The position numbers and the translations under genes are program-made. The notes below the pieces were generated by a model. The model ran no database searches. It was given only the letters and a program-made list of their open reading frames with translations, and was not told where the DNA came from. Positions 52,983-63,641 of a stretch of DNA of 64,000 bases are shown here, in pieces. Source of the DNA: Petrosia ficiformis (lineage: Eukaryota > Porifera > Demospongiae > Haplosclerida > Petrosiidae); contig OX345650.1 of assembly GCA_947044365.1 (NCBI GenBank), positions 3,827,872-3,891,871 on the forward strand, in the 5' to 3' direction. Within the stretch, counting starts at the first letter, position 1, and every line of letters starts with the position of its first letter.

Positions 52983-53142
52983 ATATAGTACACTTACAGT
53001 TCTTATATAAAACAATATAAAACCTTGGTTTAGTGTCCTCGGATGTGATATAGCCCTCGCAGGCTCGGGCTATATCACATCCTTGGACACTAAACCTCGG
53101 GTCTATATTTTTGTATATAAGACCTGTAAGTGTACTATATAT
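52983..53142. mobile_element. 160-bp palindrome with GC-rich centre
   Basis: Arms TATATAGTACACTTACAG...GGTTTAGTGTCC and the reverse complement, with inner arms GGATGTGATATAGCCC / GGGCTATATCACATCC around TCGCAGGCTC. It is flanked by TA-rich repeats and related fragments (52920-52950). Like the palindromes at 12233 and 14730 it has a GC-rich symmetrical tip. Confidence 0.85.
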
Positions 53143-53144
53143 AT

Positions 53145-53204
<60 letters not shown>

Positions 53205-53205
53205 T
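53143..53205. repeat. (TA)n microsatellite
   Basis: About 26 TA units after the palindrome. An 18-bp (TG)n run (52814-52829) lies 0.3 kb to the left. Confidence 0.9.
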
Positions 53206-53292
53206 ATATGAAGCAAAGTGCAATAAACACATTTTGTGGCTTCAATCACATGCATGAGGTGGAACTAGAAATTGACTGTCATGGCAGAAAGC

Positions 53293-54998
53293 TTAGAGCC
53301 AGATTGATATTGTAGCAGCCACTTGTTCAACTGCACTTGATTTCAAAGCTGTGATTCGACAGCGATAGCCTTCAAACAAAATGAATTGTGTTTCTATGTA
53401 CTCTTTTGCTAAGTGGCAATCATGAGTTTTAATAATTGTCATAACTTTATAAACAAAAGGTTTTAGAAAAAGCATGTTTTTTATTTTGATCCGTGTATAA
53501 TTTCACAACTATTGAAAGCTCGATCGAAGTCCCATTGTTGTTAGTTGTCCAGAAATTTTGTTCACACACACACCTTCTGAAATGATTGGAAAACAGCTGG
53601 TGAGGCAACCTCCACTGTTGGACATAGCTGTAGAACTGCTAGTGTGGATAGTTGTTCCTGGATATCATCATACACACTTTCAAACTCTGGACACTCTTGG
53701 AAGATCCCATTTCGTGAGCTTTGGTTTTTCTCCTCCTCCTTCCATCCACAGATCAGTTAACAGATTTGCTAATTTATATGTACAATAAAGAGTCATGCTA
53801 ACACGTACATGTATGTGTTGCACACCACACATTCATACATGTAAATGCTTTTTTGGAAGTTAAATGCTGATGCTATCTCACTTTTGTGATTCATTCAAAA
53901 TATTGTCAAATGAACTTAAGTGAACAGAAATACTTGAAACAAGTGATTAATAACAAAACACAAAATTAGACTCATGTACAAGTATTCTTTTGAAATGCTA
54001 CTACAAATGTTAATAGTACAAACAAGCACAGCTAACAAGTACAGCTAACCAATATCCTCAGTGAAATCATTTGATATTGGCTCCAATGTTTTAAATGTTG
54101 AAAATACTGGTTTGGGAAAGATCCACAAAAAGCGCTGGCAAAATCCTTTTTCTGCACTTCCCTGTTGTTCTATTAGTGTTCTTGCAACAGAAGGTTGTGT
54201 AAATCCACCAACAGTTAGAGCTGTACGCTCCATAATGAAATTAGCATCACCAGTAACTAAATACAGTAGAAAAGGTAAAAATAAATACCTTAGAGATTGC
54301 ATAATTGCTGAGTTATTAACTTTTAAACACAAACCTGTTCTTCGACTCCACGGATGTCCATTGTACAATTGGAGAAACATGGCCATATCATGAGTTTCAG
54401 ACAGGCCCTTGCTGCGATAAAGATTTAGACTTGTTAGAAAAGATGTCAATTCATCATATATTCCAAGCAATTTTCCATGATTTTCAGACAAAGGTTGATT
54501 CATCAACTGTCCACGTTGAATGTACTTCTTTTCGATTGCATTTACAATGGACCTTGCGAAGTATTATAAGTAGGTAATTAAAAAGTGGAGATTTGCCACT
54601 TCCTGTAGGCATCCCTACTGTCAACCACAGAATGACAGGTTCTACCCAATCAGTATCAGGAACTGCGACAACAGAGTGAGCAAGGAAAAAACTCACTAGT
54701 ATCAGCAAACCAGTAAGCACAGCAGTAGCTGGCATGTTTATAGCTCTACCTACTTGCTGGCAGCCCTACATATGTGCAGATTATGTTTACAAAATAGATT
54801 TGTGCAACAACTACGTAAGTATAGAAATACAATTAATGAATGTATATACATACACAAGGTACATATAATGAGATGTAGAATTATGCTTACTTCTTTCACT
54901 TTTTGGGGATATTTTTCCCAGTCTGTTTCTACTTCCCAACAAGTCATTAGTCTTGATCTGGTTTCACAAACACCCAAAGATACAGATGTAGTAGCCAT
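53293..54998 (-). CDS. DUF3987-like P-loop ATPase gene, multi-exon
   Basis: Minus-strand exons read in order: 54893-54998 (MATTSVSLGVCETRSR ... KVKE, donor GTAAGC); about 54484-54735 with AVLTGLLILVSFFLAHSVVA and Walker A GMPTGSGKSPLF; then KLLGIYDELTSFLTSLNLYR, where IYDE fits a Walker B; FLQLYNGHPWSRRTG; then, after an intron around 54250-54310, TGDANFIMERTALTVGGFTQ, PSVARTLIEQQGSAEKGF, QRFLWIFPKPVFSTF; then exons near 53574-53755 (KEEEKNQSSRNGIFQE) and 53293-53475 (KTHDCHLAKEYIETQFILFE). This resembles DUF3987 (primase/helicase-associated ATPase) proteins. It is transcribed divergently from the chromodomain transposase at 55147 and entirely missing from the first copy of the element. Confidence 0.6.
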
Positions 54999-55146
54999 GC
55001 TTGTTATTCATTCTGATATTCATCAAACTTTGGAAGCCAGCAATATATTCTTCTTTCACTACTTTGTATGCAGGCAAGTATATCACTGCTGATAATGTTG
55101 CTAAATTGTTGATATTGTGTCAATTATTAATTTTCTACTACTATAG

Positions 55147-56677
55147 AACATCAGTGCAAGTATCCAGGTTGTGGAACTGTGATCGTCTTAGATGGCAATA
55201 TGAAAAATCAGCGTGAAGTATGCAAAGCAAAAGATGGTGGGTATCTGCAATTTCCTGGACTTTTTGGTAAAATAAAGACTGGTTGTACTGCAACACCTAT
55301 ATATAATAGCCGTTACTGTGGAAACCACACACCCTATGTAGTTAAAAGTACTACTGAGAATGTGGATGACTCTGAAAGAATAGTAGAGGTTGTTCTTGGA
55401 AAAAAGATCACCAGAAATCAAACTTATTATCAAGTACGTGATTATAACAATTGTAACGTGTTACATGCAGAGTGATACACTGTTATTTTTAAATCTCTAG
55501 GTTCTTTGGCTTGGACGACCTAAAGAGGAAGTTACTTGGGAACCTGCAGAGAAACTCAACTCAACTATTATTGACAATTTTGAGAAGAGTATAACCATGG
55601 AAACAATACATGAAACAAATTCCAGTTATGGTCAAACCATAACTAATCTACATCTTAGAAATTCTACCTCAAGTATTGCAGGGAAGAGATGGCAGAGTGA
55701 AGGTGAAGATTGTATCAATGATAATGCCATTAATACATACACTGGGTAAGTCACTGAATAGGAATCTGTGATATTTATATCAAATTTTATCATTATTGCA
55801 GTGTGTTTATAGATGATGTTACTAGTGAACAGATAGTGAATTGCCGCACTGAAAAGGACAAGCATGTTCGACTGAACTGCCGTACTGCAGGTTTGCTTAT
55901 TACATAAAATTTTCATTCACTTCAAAATAGTGTACTTGTACTTCAATTCATTCTGTATGTACAGGTATTTTGGCTGGAATTTGGCCATGTGGAATTATAT
56001 CTCTAATAAGTGAACTTTCTGAAAGCAAATCACAAGTGTATGGTAATTTACATAATTTTGTACAATCTTCTCCAAAAGTGGCATCTAATCTTGGTAAGTT
56101 TTTACATTGAATGTTTAATATTAATGATAATGTTTGTATGTATCATGATTATAATTAATTAGTTATAGTGTATTGATTACACAATCATTTTAATTTGTAC
56201 ACTAATATTTACATCATTGGAAATACTGATTTGTGTCTCTTTCACAGAGTTTGTTTGCTATGATGACGGCTGCCACCTAAGAAAGTATGCCACCAACCCA
56301 TGCAGAAAGATTCTCACAAAAACAAGCCAGAAACTTAGTGAAATAGAAATAGTTGTGGACAAAATGCACATGGCTGGACATGTGGATGAATGGTGTAAAC
56401 ATAATTGTGATCCAACAAAGTTTCCATGCTTAAAGAATGTAAATTGTTTAACTCAAACAAAGCTTTATACTCAATGTCAGCCATTTGATGCTTGGCCTTA
56501 AAAAATACACACATTTATAATACTTATAAATACAATAAAAAGTGGCATTAACTATTTTGTAAATTAATTCTCTTATAATTATACAGGTAGATACTCAGAT
56601 TTGTGAACAGACATTCTCATGGCTGTCACAGTATTCGAAAATGACACGACAGATGAATCGTTCCACCTTCGTTTAGG
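55147..56677 (+). CDS. Chromodomain plus KDZ-like transposase, 3' truncated (copy 2)
   Basis: Second copy of the gene at 4578-6110, with the same six exons: 55147-55433, 55501-55745, 55802-55890, 55965-56093, 56248-56438, 56587-about 56677. Differences from copy 1 are few (for example GCGTVI for GCETVI in the Cys cluster; EKDKHVRLNC for EEDKHVRLSC). The chromodomain junction, YDDGCHL and EQTFSWL are intact. The C-terminus is again lost in satellite DNA, so the truncation predates the duplication. Starting exon not found; the space between 55000 and 55147 next to the divergent ATPase gene would hold the promoter. Confidence 0.65.
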
Positions 56678-56678
56678 G

Positions 56679-56895
56679 ATACTCCAGACTAATATATCTC
56701 ATCTAGGGATATCCCAGTCATTCCATGGATATCTCATTAGGGATACTCCAGACTAATATATCTCATCTAGGGATATCCCAGTACATTCCATGGATATCCC
56801 ATTAGGGATACTCTGGACTAATAGGGATACTCCAGATATCCCATTAGGGATACTCCAGATATCCCATTAGGGATACTCTAGGGATACTCCAGACT
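56679..56895. repeat. Short satellite, expanded copy
   Basis: Same GGGATACTCCAGA / GGATATCCCA units as 6103-6247 but about 70 bp longer, with an extra block around GGATATCTCATTAGGGATAC. Confidence 0.8.
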
Positions 56896-57190
56896 ACAGT
56901 CATTCTTATGTTTGGAATAGACTATAAGGACCAAGTCCAGACTGACTGGAATAAATGATGGCATTTTTGGACATGAGTGTCGTTTACACTCTTTGGGCTT
57001 TTTATCTCCTAAAACAATTCCCTTCAATTTTTTAACTCTGCCATGTTTGTAAATTGTTGTTGCTATTATATGATCTCCTGGCTGCACACTTGTAAATTTG
57101 CCTTCATTTCCATTCACCTCCCATGATAGAATCCATGGAAATATATTCAGACTTTCTTTCATATCGGCTGGAATTGTTGTCTGTCAACTT
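56880..57190 (-). CDS. Unknown conserved exon (copy 2)
   Basis: Counterpart of 6240-6540 with the same frame (MKESLNIFPWILSWEVNGNE ... YSKHKNDC). One replacement in the middle (VKKLKG for VKKWKG) and a different tail where satellite begins. Family not recognised. Confidence 0.35.
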
Positions 57191-57330
57191 CACTAATACG
57201 GTTGTCATCTTCTTTCAGAGTCCTTCTTGCTTGCCTATTGTGAACACGTGTAATAAATGTATTGCATCTGATTGCGCAGGCGCAGTTGTGGCTGGTCAAC
57301 CATACTGAGCCGTGGCTGGACGCGGCCGTG

Positions 57331-58438
57331 GCATGGCTGGACGTGGATGGTCATGGCTAGCTGATCGTAGCTAGAGGGCTGTGGCCGCGTGCTTGCCGTG
57401 TACTTCCGCTCATTACAATCTGAATTGTCATTACATAGCCATTTTACATACATGGCTTTCCAAACAACAGCCAGCTGAAGTTTGGCTGTTGCTGACATGC
57501 CATGTCAATTCCTGACATTTTTTTTTGCCTCCTACCGTACATGTCATAATAAAGCATATGGTAACAAACATATTTACAATGCAGCTACTATATATAGTAA
57601 TGTAGGTACAACATGTGGTGTATTGCCATTATAACATCTGCAACAGATGAGTAATTAATTATGTACATCAATTTGTACTTATAATAGTAAATAAACATCT
57701 CTTACACTCCATAAATATTTGACATGTCAGCACATGTACATCACTACTATGGGATTTACATGCATACTACATATTTAAAGTACATACATAGCATTGTTTT
57801 TGTTACCATTCTTTATTATGGCATGTACTGTATATACTAGTCAATATAGAAATACTACTTGTAAACATTACCTTGCATGGCTGGACGTGGATGGTCATGG
57901 CTAGCTGATCGTAGCTAGAGGGCTGTGGCTGCGTGCTTGCCGTGTACTTCCGCTCATTACAATCTGAATTGTCATTACATAGCCATTTTACATACATGGC
58001 TTTCCAAACAACAGCCAGCTGAAGTTTGGCTGTTGCTGACATGCCATGTCAATTCCTGACATGCCATGTCAATTCCTGACATTTTTTTTGCCTCCTACCG
58101 TACATGTCATAATAAAGCATATGGTAACAAACATATTTACAATGCAGCTACTATATATAGTAATGTAGGTACAACATGTGGTGTATTGCCATTATAACAT
58201 CTGCAACAGAGGAGTAATTAATTATGTACATCAATTTGTACTTATAATAGTAAATAAACATCTCTTATACTCCATAAATATTTGACATGTCAGCACATGT
58301 ACATCACTACTATGGGATTTACATGCATACTACATATTTAAAGTACATACATAGCATTGTTTTTGTTACCATTCTTTATTATGGCATGTACTGTATATAC
58401 TAGTCAATATAGAAATACTACTTGTAAACATTACCTTG
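57331..58438. repeat. 544-bp local tandem duplication
   Basis: 57331-57874 is repeated at 57875-58438 (both start GCATGGCTGGACGTGGATGG). The first half of the window has only one copy (6690-7250). The second unit has two copies of the 20-bp GACATGCCATGTCAATTCCT word, the first only one; since the single copy at 6850 also has two, the first unit lost one after duplication. Confidence 0.9.
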
Positions 58439-58629
58439 CTAGACAGCATTGATTTATATGGTCTCAGGAGGTCATGTGGTTAGAATAAGGGTTAAATAAC
58501 CCCTTCATTTTTATAATTATACATGTATATAGTGTATTGTAAAATATAATTTGTATATACTAGCTTCTAAGTTCTAAATGTCTTTGTTATATCATCATGT
58601 ACAGTATGTAAACCAGGTGATATACAGTA

Positions 58630-60737
58630 TAGTGCAAAATAAAGTTAACGTTCCATTTATGTAAACGATCGTGGTACGGAACGATTGCCACAGTTGTTTT
58701 AGCGTATCTTTGATTATCTGTGATCTTTCCGCAATCGTACCCTCAAGCATAAATACGTCGTAAAAACGTCTGATACGCACATGATCATGAGTCAGCAGTT
58801 GCTTAATAAAAAGACGAAACATCTTCTATTTGTTTATAGTACTTTGCGATGGTCTTTTCAAGCTACAAGAAGCAAAGGATTCTCTATTTAAGTAGCCAGG
58901 GGTTCAAAGCTCCAGCCATAACTAAGATATTGATAGAAGAAGGGATGAGTGCTAGCAGAGTAGGGGTCCACAAGTTTCTGCGAAGGTTTGATGAGTCAGG
59001 CTGTTTGATGAGGAAACCTGGATCTGGACGTCCTACTAAAGTAACTATGGAAGTGAAAACAGTGGTAGAAGAACAAATGAGACAGGATGATGAGACTTCA
59101 GCGTATCAACTTCACACAATCTTGACCTCCAAGGGATATTAGCTGTCATATGGACAATTCTGCACTGTCGAGCATCACTTGGTTGGACATTTAGAGGCAG
59201 TGCGTATTGTCAGTTGATAAGAGATGTTAATAAGGAGAAAAGACTTACGTGGGCTCAGGAGTATAAAGATGATAGTTTGGATAATGTTATTTTTACTGAT
59301 GAGTGCTCTGTACAAATGGAAACACACAGGCGATTCTGCTGTAGAAAGGAAGGAGAAGCACCTCGACCCAAACCTAGGTTTGTTTGTGTTTGTTTGTAAC
59401 TACATGCATATCTGTGTTCACTCTTTCATATATTTTTTTAGACCAAAGCATCCTTTGAAAGTACATGTTTGGGCTGGTATTAGTTTATGTGGTGCAACTG
59501 GAGTTTGTATTTTTGATGGAATCATGGATGCACTTTTGTACATGAATATTCTTGAGAACACTCTGTTTCCTTTCGTGAAAGATGTTTTTCCTGATGGTCA
59601 CAGACTGATGGCTGACAACGACCCCAAGCACACTAAGTTGCTAAACAATTTTTAGAGGACAATGGAATATATTGGTGGCGCACACCTGCAGAATCGCCTG
59701 ATTTGAATCCCATTGAGAATTTGTGGCATGAGTTAAAAGAGTTTATGAGAAGAGAAGTGAAGCCGAAACGAAAGGAGGAACTGGTAGAAGGGATAAAGAC
59801 ATTTTGGGAGACAGTAACTGTTGTGAAGTGTAGGAAGTACATCGGACATTTGAAGAAGGTGATACCGAAGGTGATTGAACTGCAAGGTGATGCTACTGGA
59901 TACTGAAGATGGCTGATTCTATATCCTTTTTATGTCATAGATGATTATATGTCTGCAAGTGTGTACTATATTTTATGTTGGTCATTCATTCATTCTTAGC
60001 CATGTTTTTTTAAACGGCTTTTCTAAAAGCCAAACGGTTTTTCTAAAAGCCACCACAAATACAAAAGATTGGTCCTTCTTATGATAATACATACAATTAC
60101 CATAATTAGAGTTTAATGTTTTTATTTTTTAGTGAAATTTTTCTTTTTTAGTGAAATACATGTAATATTTATTTATAATAAACATTGCAAAACTCTTTTC
60201 AATTAAAATTCAATAATAACTGTATTATTTATAATACAATAATAATAATAAGATCATAGCAAAAATATAATTTTATTTAAACGTTTTAGTTTATTATTAT
60301 GTATACATTACTAGAAATGAAGTGATGGTATCATTCAATAACTGGATTCTGTTTTTGCATCGTTTACAAGTTTGGCCAACTGCATCAGCACAGTCTCTCC
60401 ACAGTTTTTCATATTCTATTGGACTGGACCAGTATCGAGGAAATAGTGAAAATATGAGTTGATTGATCTCTTCTGTTGGTAGACCAGGTTCTAAGTGTAG
60501 ATCTAAGCGTAGTTCTGTAAAACATCGAGACTAAGAAGACGCCAACAAATACGCTTCAAGCAACACTACCGTAAAAACGGTTTCTAATTACGTTAATTAA
60601 CAGTAATAACGACTTATTTCCGTACTACGGTTAATTAGAAATGTAAACGAAGTACACGTTTTGGTCGGAAAATAATCGTTTCCATATCGTTGGACGATCC
60701 TTTTCATACAACCATACGTTAACTTTATTTTGCACTA
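58630..60737 (+). mobile_element. Tc1-B element, second copy
   Basis: TIRs as in 7438-9538 (TAGTGCAAAATAAAG ... CTTTATTTTGCACTA) with the same flanking TA and minisatellite. It arose by duplication of the whole segment, not by a new transposition, since the flanks match too. Confidence 0.9.
58849..59906 (+). pseudogene. Tc1 transposase of Tc1-B copy 2, frameshifted
   Basis: Same gene as 7657-8715. It carries the shared frameshift after DPKHT (about 59634) plus a private lesion near 59138, where GGATATTAGCTG replaces GGATATCAGCTG with a neighbouring base loss, ending the first frame at residue 97. The TGA present in copy 1 at 8578 is a CGA here (KPKRKEE). The 59379-59442 intron is conserved. 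Each copy has therefore decayed separately. Confidence 0.88.
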
Positions 60738-61025
60738 TACTGTACTGTACATGTATATAAACCAGATGATATATTGTACATGTATATAGACCAAATGATA
60801 TACTGTACATGTATATAAACCATGTGATATACTGTACATGTATATAAACCAGATGATATATTGTACATGTATATAGACCAAATGATATACTGTACATGTA
60901 TATAAATCATGTGATATACTGTACATGTATATAAACCAGATGATATACTGTACATGTATATAAACCAGGTGTATACTGTACATGTACATAAACCAGGTGA
61001 TATACTGTACATGTATATAAGCAAG
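60738..61025. repeat. 29-bp minisatellite 3' of POT-11
   Basis: About ten units. Relative to 9539-9795 it has one or two extra units and substitutions (AAATCATGTGATATAC), so the array evolves faster than the surrounding DNA. Confidence 0.9.
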
Positions 61026-61243
61026 GTCATGGTTGCATTCCTTTCAAGTAGTGCTTCATCACTCATCAATGATAGCCGTCAAACAAGATGAGTTGTGTTA
61101 ACATGTATTCATTACTTTTTACCACAAAACAGTAACTATGAATTATATAAATTACCATTACTTTTTAAAAACAACATGTTTTATATAAAACTAGTACAAA
61201 TAATAAAAATAATTATTATTGTCGACAAACTCTCACTATTCAA

Positions 61244-62959
61244 TTACTGAACAGTATAAAATGAGAAATCTCTCAAATAATTATTATATTCATCATCATC
61301 ATAATCAAATGATTCTCTATCTGTTGTCAGTTGTCTCTCTGTGTACTCCTCAATGACAGCTTGTCTATTAATATCAGATAATTCCTCTCTCTGACGATAC
61401 TTATAACAACGAGATATAATCATGAATATGATGAAAGAGACAACAGCTAAACAAGTCTTCAATATAGTTAGCCAGTAATGAAAGTGTTGATATAACTGCA
61501 GAAATAGAGCAGGAATGTGAAGCAGTACATAAACTGACTGATAAGCATACCACAGTCCAATGAGTAGACCTTGCATACTACGTGGACCCTGAGCTAAGAT
61601 GAATTCAAGAGCAGAGAGGAATACCAATATGAGCGACAATCCATTAAGAAACTGTGATACGATAATAAGTGGAATAATATAATTTGGAGGACTTCCACTT
61701 TCATTGAATGATGTGGAGTTGAGGGATATATTTTCATAGGAACTCAACTTTACACTTTCAATGAAATTGTAGAGTGATACATCAACACCTGTCATTAAAC
61801 CTAATGACATCACAACTAGTATGAGACCTGCTCCCATTTTGTTTAGAATACTGATCCTGTATGTGTATCGATTAAAACATGGTCTTATAATCAACATGTG
61901 TACTGGAATTAGTAGAACAGGTAGAATATATTGGATATTTACAAAATAGAGAAAGATGTAGTAGTCTAAATTATTAGAAACATGCGTATAAACAGCAAAA
62001 GATGTTACGGAATTTGGTAAAAGAAGGAATCCAAATAGAGATATCAGTACTAACAAGATTCTACTAAATGTCTTAACATCCTCCACTTCTTCAGTAGTAA
62101 ATGGTCCACCGTACCTGTTCTTAGCTAGATCCAGTCTGGAAGGAACTTCTCCATAAGTGAAGGCACTACGAAACACGGGTTGACTATGATGTCTTGCATA
62201 GTTCAGAACTTTGAATATATGTTTAATAGGATTGAAACGACCAACTGGTTCTGTAGTGAAGTGACTATGACAACAGCAACAACACAATAGTGTAATAAAA
62301 ATTGAAATGAACGCAAAACACACCAAAACAGCAACACCATTAAATGCATATATTTCTCTTTGCGAAATTAAAGTAACTGCTAATCCAACAAAAATAATAA
62401 ATGGATGCATAAGGTTAGTAGAGTAGAATGACCAGAAGTACCAGTTAACAAACACACTTAACTTCTTGTTAGAAGCAAATTGTAACTGATCTGTTCCAAA
62501 CTGTATAGCATTTGATTCGAATAATCCTAATCCAAACTGATATATTACTAGACCAATACAAGCAGGAACAAACAAAGTGGAATCTAAATACATGTAAAAA
62601 GCTGCTGTTACAGTAGGTACAGTAATAACTATACCAATCAGTGCAAGAATAGTACCAGCTATCATAAGTTTATATCGAGACAAGCAAACCTCACCCATTA
62701 GACCAGCAACAGGATACACAAGATAAACAACTGCTTGAACTACTGACACGGCAATGAATAGATTCAGAAAAGAAGGAAAAATTGATAAGAACTGAAAATA
62801 CAAGTAATACCCAAAGCTATGAATTAACACACTCCATGTTAAGAGAAGTAGTATTCCTTTTGAACAGACACATCCTACACAACAAGATCTATAACACCTG
62901 ATACAACAACCTCTTGACTCTCTCCTGTTCAGTAAAGACTGGTTCTCATCACCCTCCAT
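61244..62959 (-). CDS. POT-family membrane protein, intact (POT-11, copy of POT-2)
   Basis: 571 residues, almost identical to the gene at 10017-11732. Visible replacements are few: TGVDVS for TAVDVS near residue 390, and LQLYQHFHYWLTILKTCLAV for LQSYQHFHYWLTVLKTYLAV near 491. The latter stretch matches POT-9 (KLYQHFHYWLTILKTCLAV) at nucleotide level, so a short gene conversion from a POT-9-like donor is likely. All family motifs and the ENQSLL motif are present. Confidence 0.88.
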   Translation of the reverse strand: MEGDENQSLLNRRESRGCCIRCYRSCCVGCVCSKGILLLLTWSVLIHSFGYYLYFQFLSIFPSFLNLFIAVSVVQAVVYLVYPVAGLMGEVCLSRYKLMIAGTILALIGIVITVPTVTAAFYMYLDSTLFVPACIGLVIYQFGLGLFESNAIQFGTDQLQFASNKKLSVFVNWYFWSFYSTNLMHPFIIFVGLAVTLISQREIYAFNGVAVLVCFAFISIFITLLCCCCCHSHFTTEPVGRFNPIKHIFKVLNYARHHSQPVFRSAFTYGEVPSRLDLAKNRYGGPFTTEEVEDVKTFSRILLVLISLFGFLLLPNSVTSFAVYTHVSNNLDYYIFLYFVNIQYILPVLLIPVHMLIIRPCFNRYTYRISILNKMGAGLILVVMSLGLMTGVDVSLYNFIESVKLSSYENISLNSTSFNESGSPPNYIIPLIIVSQFLNGLSLILVFLSALEFILAQGPRSMQGLLIGLWYAYQSVYVLLHIPALFLQLYQHFHYWLTILKTCLAVVSFIIFMIISRCYKYRQREELSDINRQAVIEEYTERQLTTDRESFDYDDDEYNNYLRDFSFYTVQ

Positions 62960-63447
62960 TATGTAAAGTACTATACTAAATTATTACTAGTAGGAAATGC
63001 TATTATATATAGTGAAATGACCTCATCCTTTAATAGTAATTTGATGTTACTATTATGGATTCTATAGGAGTAAATATTTATCCCATTTTCCCATTCACAG
63101 TTCTATCAGTCATGTATCAGTGTTTGGATAAAGTCACATGACACATCATTGACCCAAACAGCTTCTTTGGTGCTACACATGTTATCAATCATAGTTCTAT
63201 CAGTCGTGTATCAGCTAATTTATGAATATAGGTTGAGCTTTAGACTTTCTTTTTCGATACCTAAACAGTGCTTCTCCCAGGATAAATATTAAGGGTGGGG
63301 GAGTGCATCAGTGGTACATGATGTTTGGTCAATAATGTTCAATTGGTGTTATAAAAAAACAGTGTTTTTAAGGACAAACTTAAAAAATGAAAGGGTACGG
63401 GAGCTTTCCACAGGGTTTAATGTATATATATATATATATATGTATAG
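62960..63447. other. POT-11 upstream, no gene
   Basis: Near-identical to 11733-12232. It ends in a (TA)n run slightly shorter than in the first copy. The plus-strand open stretch across 63311-63598 spans the microsatellite and hairpin and is not credible. Confidence 0.5.
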
Positions 63448-63547
63448 GTTATACACCGAGGTAAAGGTCTCTACTAGATTTATCAAACCGAGTGCCGAAG
63501 GCACGAGGTTTGATAAATCTAGTAGAGATTGTACCGAGGTGTATAAC
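63448..63547. repeat. Long hairpin at Crypton left side (copy 2)
   Basis: Same hairpin as 12233-12322, with identical 22-bp arms and GTGCC-GAA-GGCAC tip. The 41-bp direct repeat that borders the Crypton begins at 63541. Confidence 0.9.
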
Positions 63548-63641
63548 GCACTTCTACCATGCTATAGCAACACATTTCATTCGATGGCGCACCTATAAAA
63601 TAAGGGCGCCTTAGTAACCAAAATTATTTTAACGAGACGCA

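Noticed and set aside
52626..53232. Minus-strand frames with IYIYIYIY and THTHTH runs
   Set aside because: They are translations of (TA)n, (TG)n and palindrome arms.
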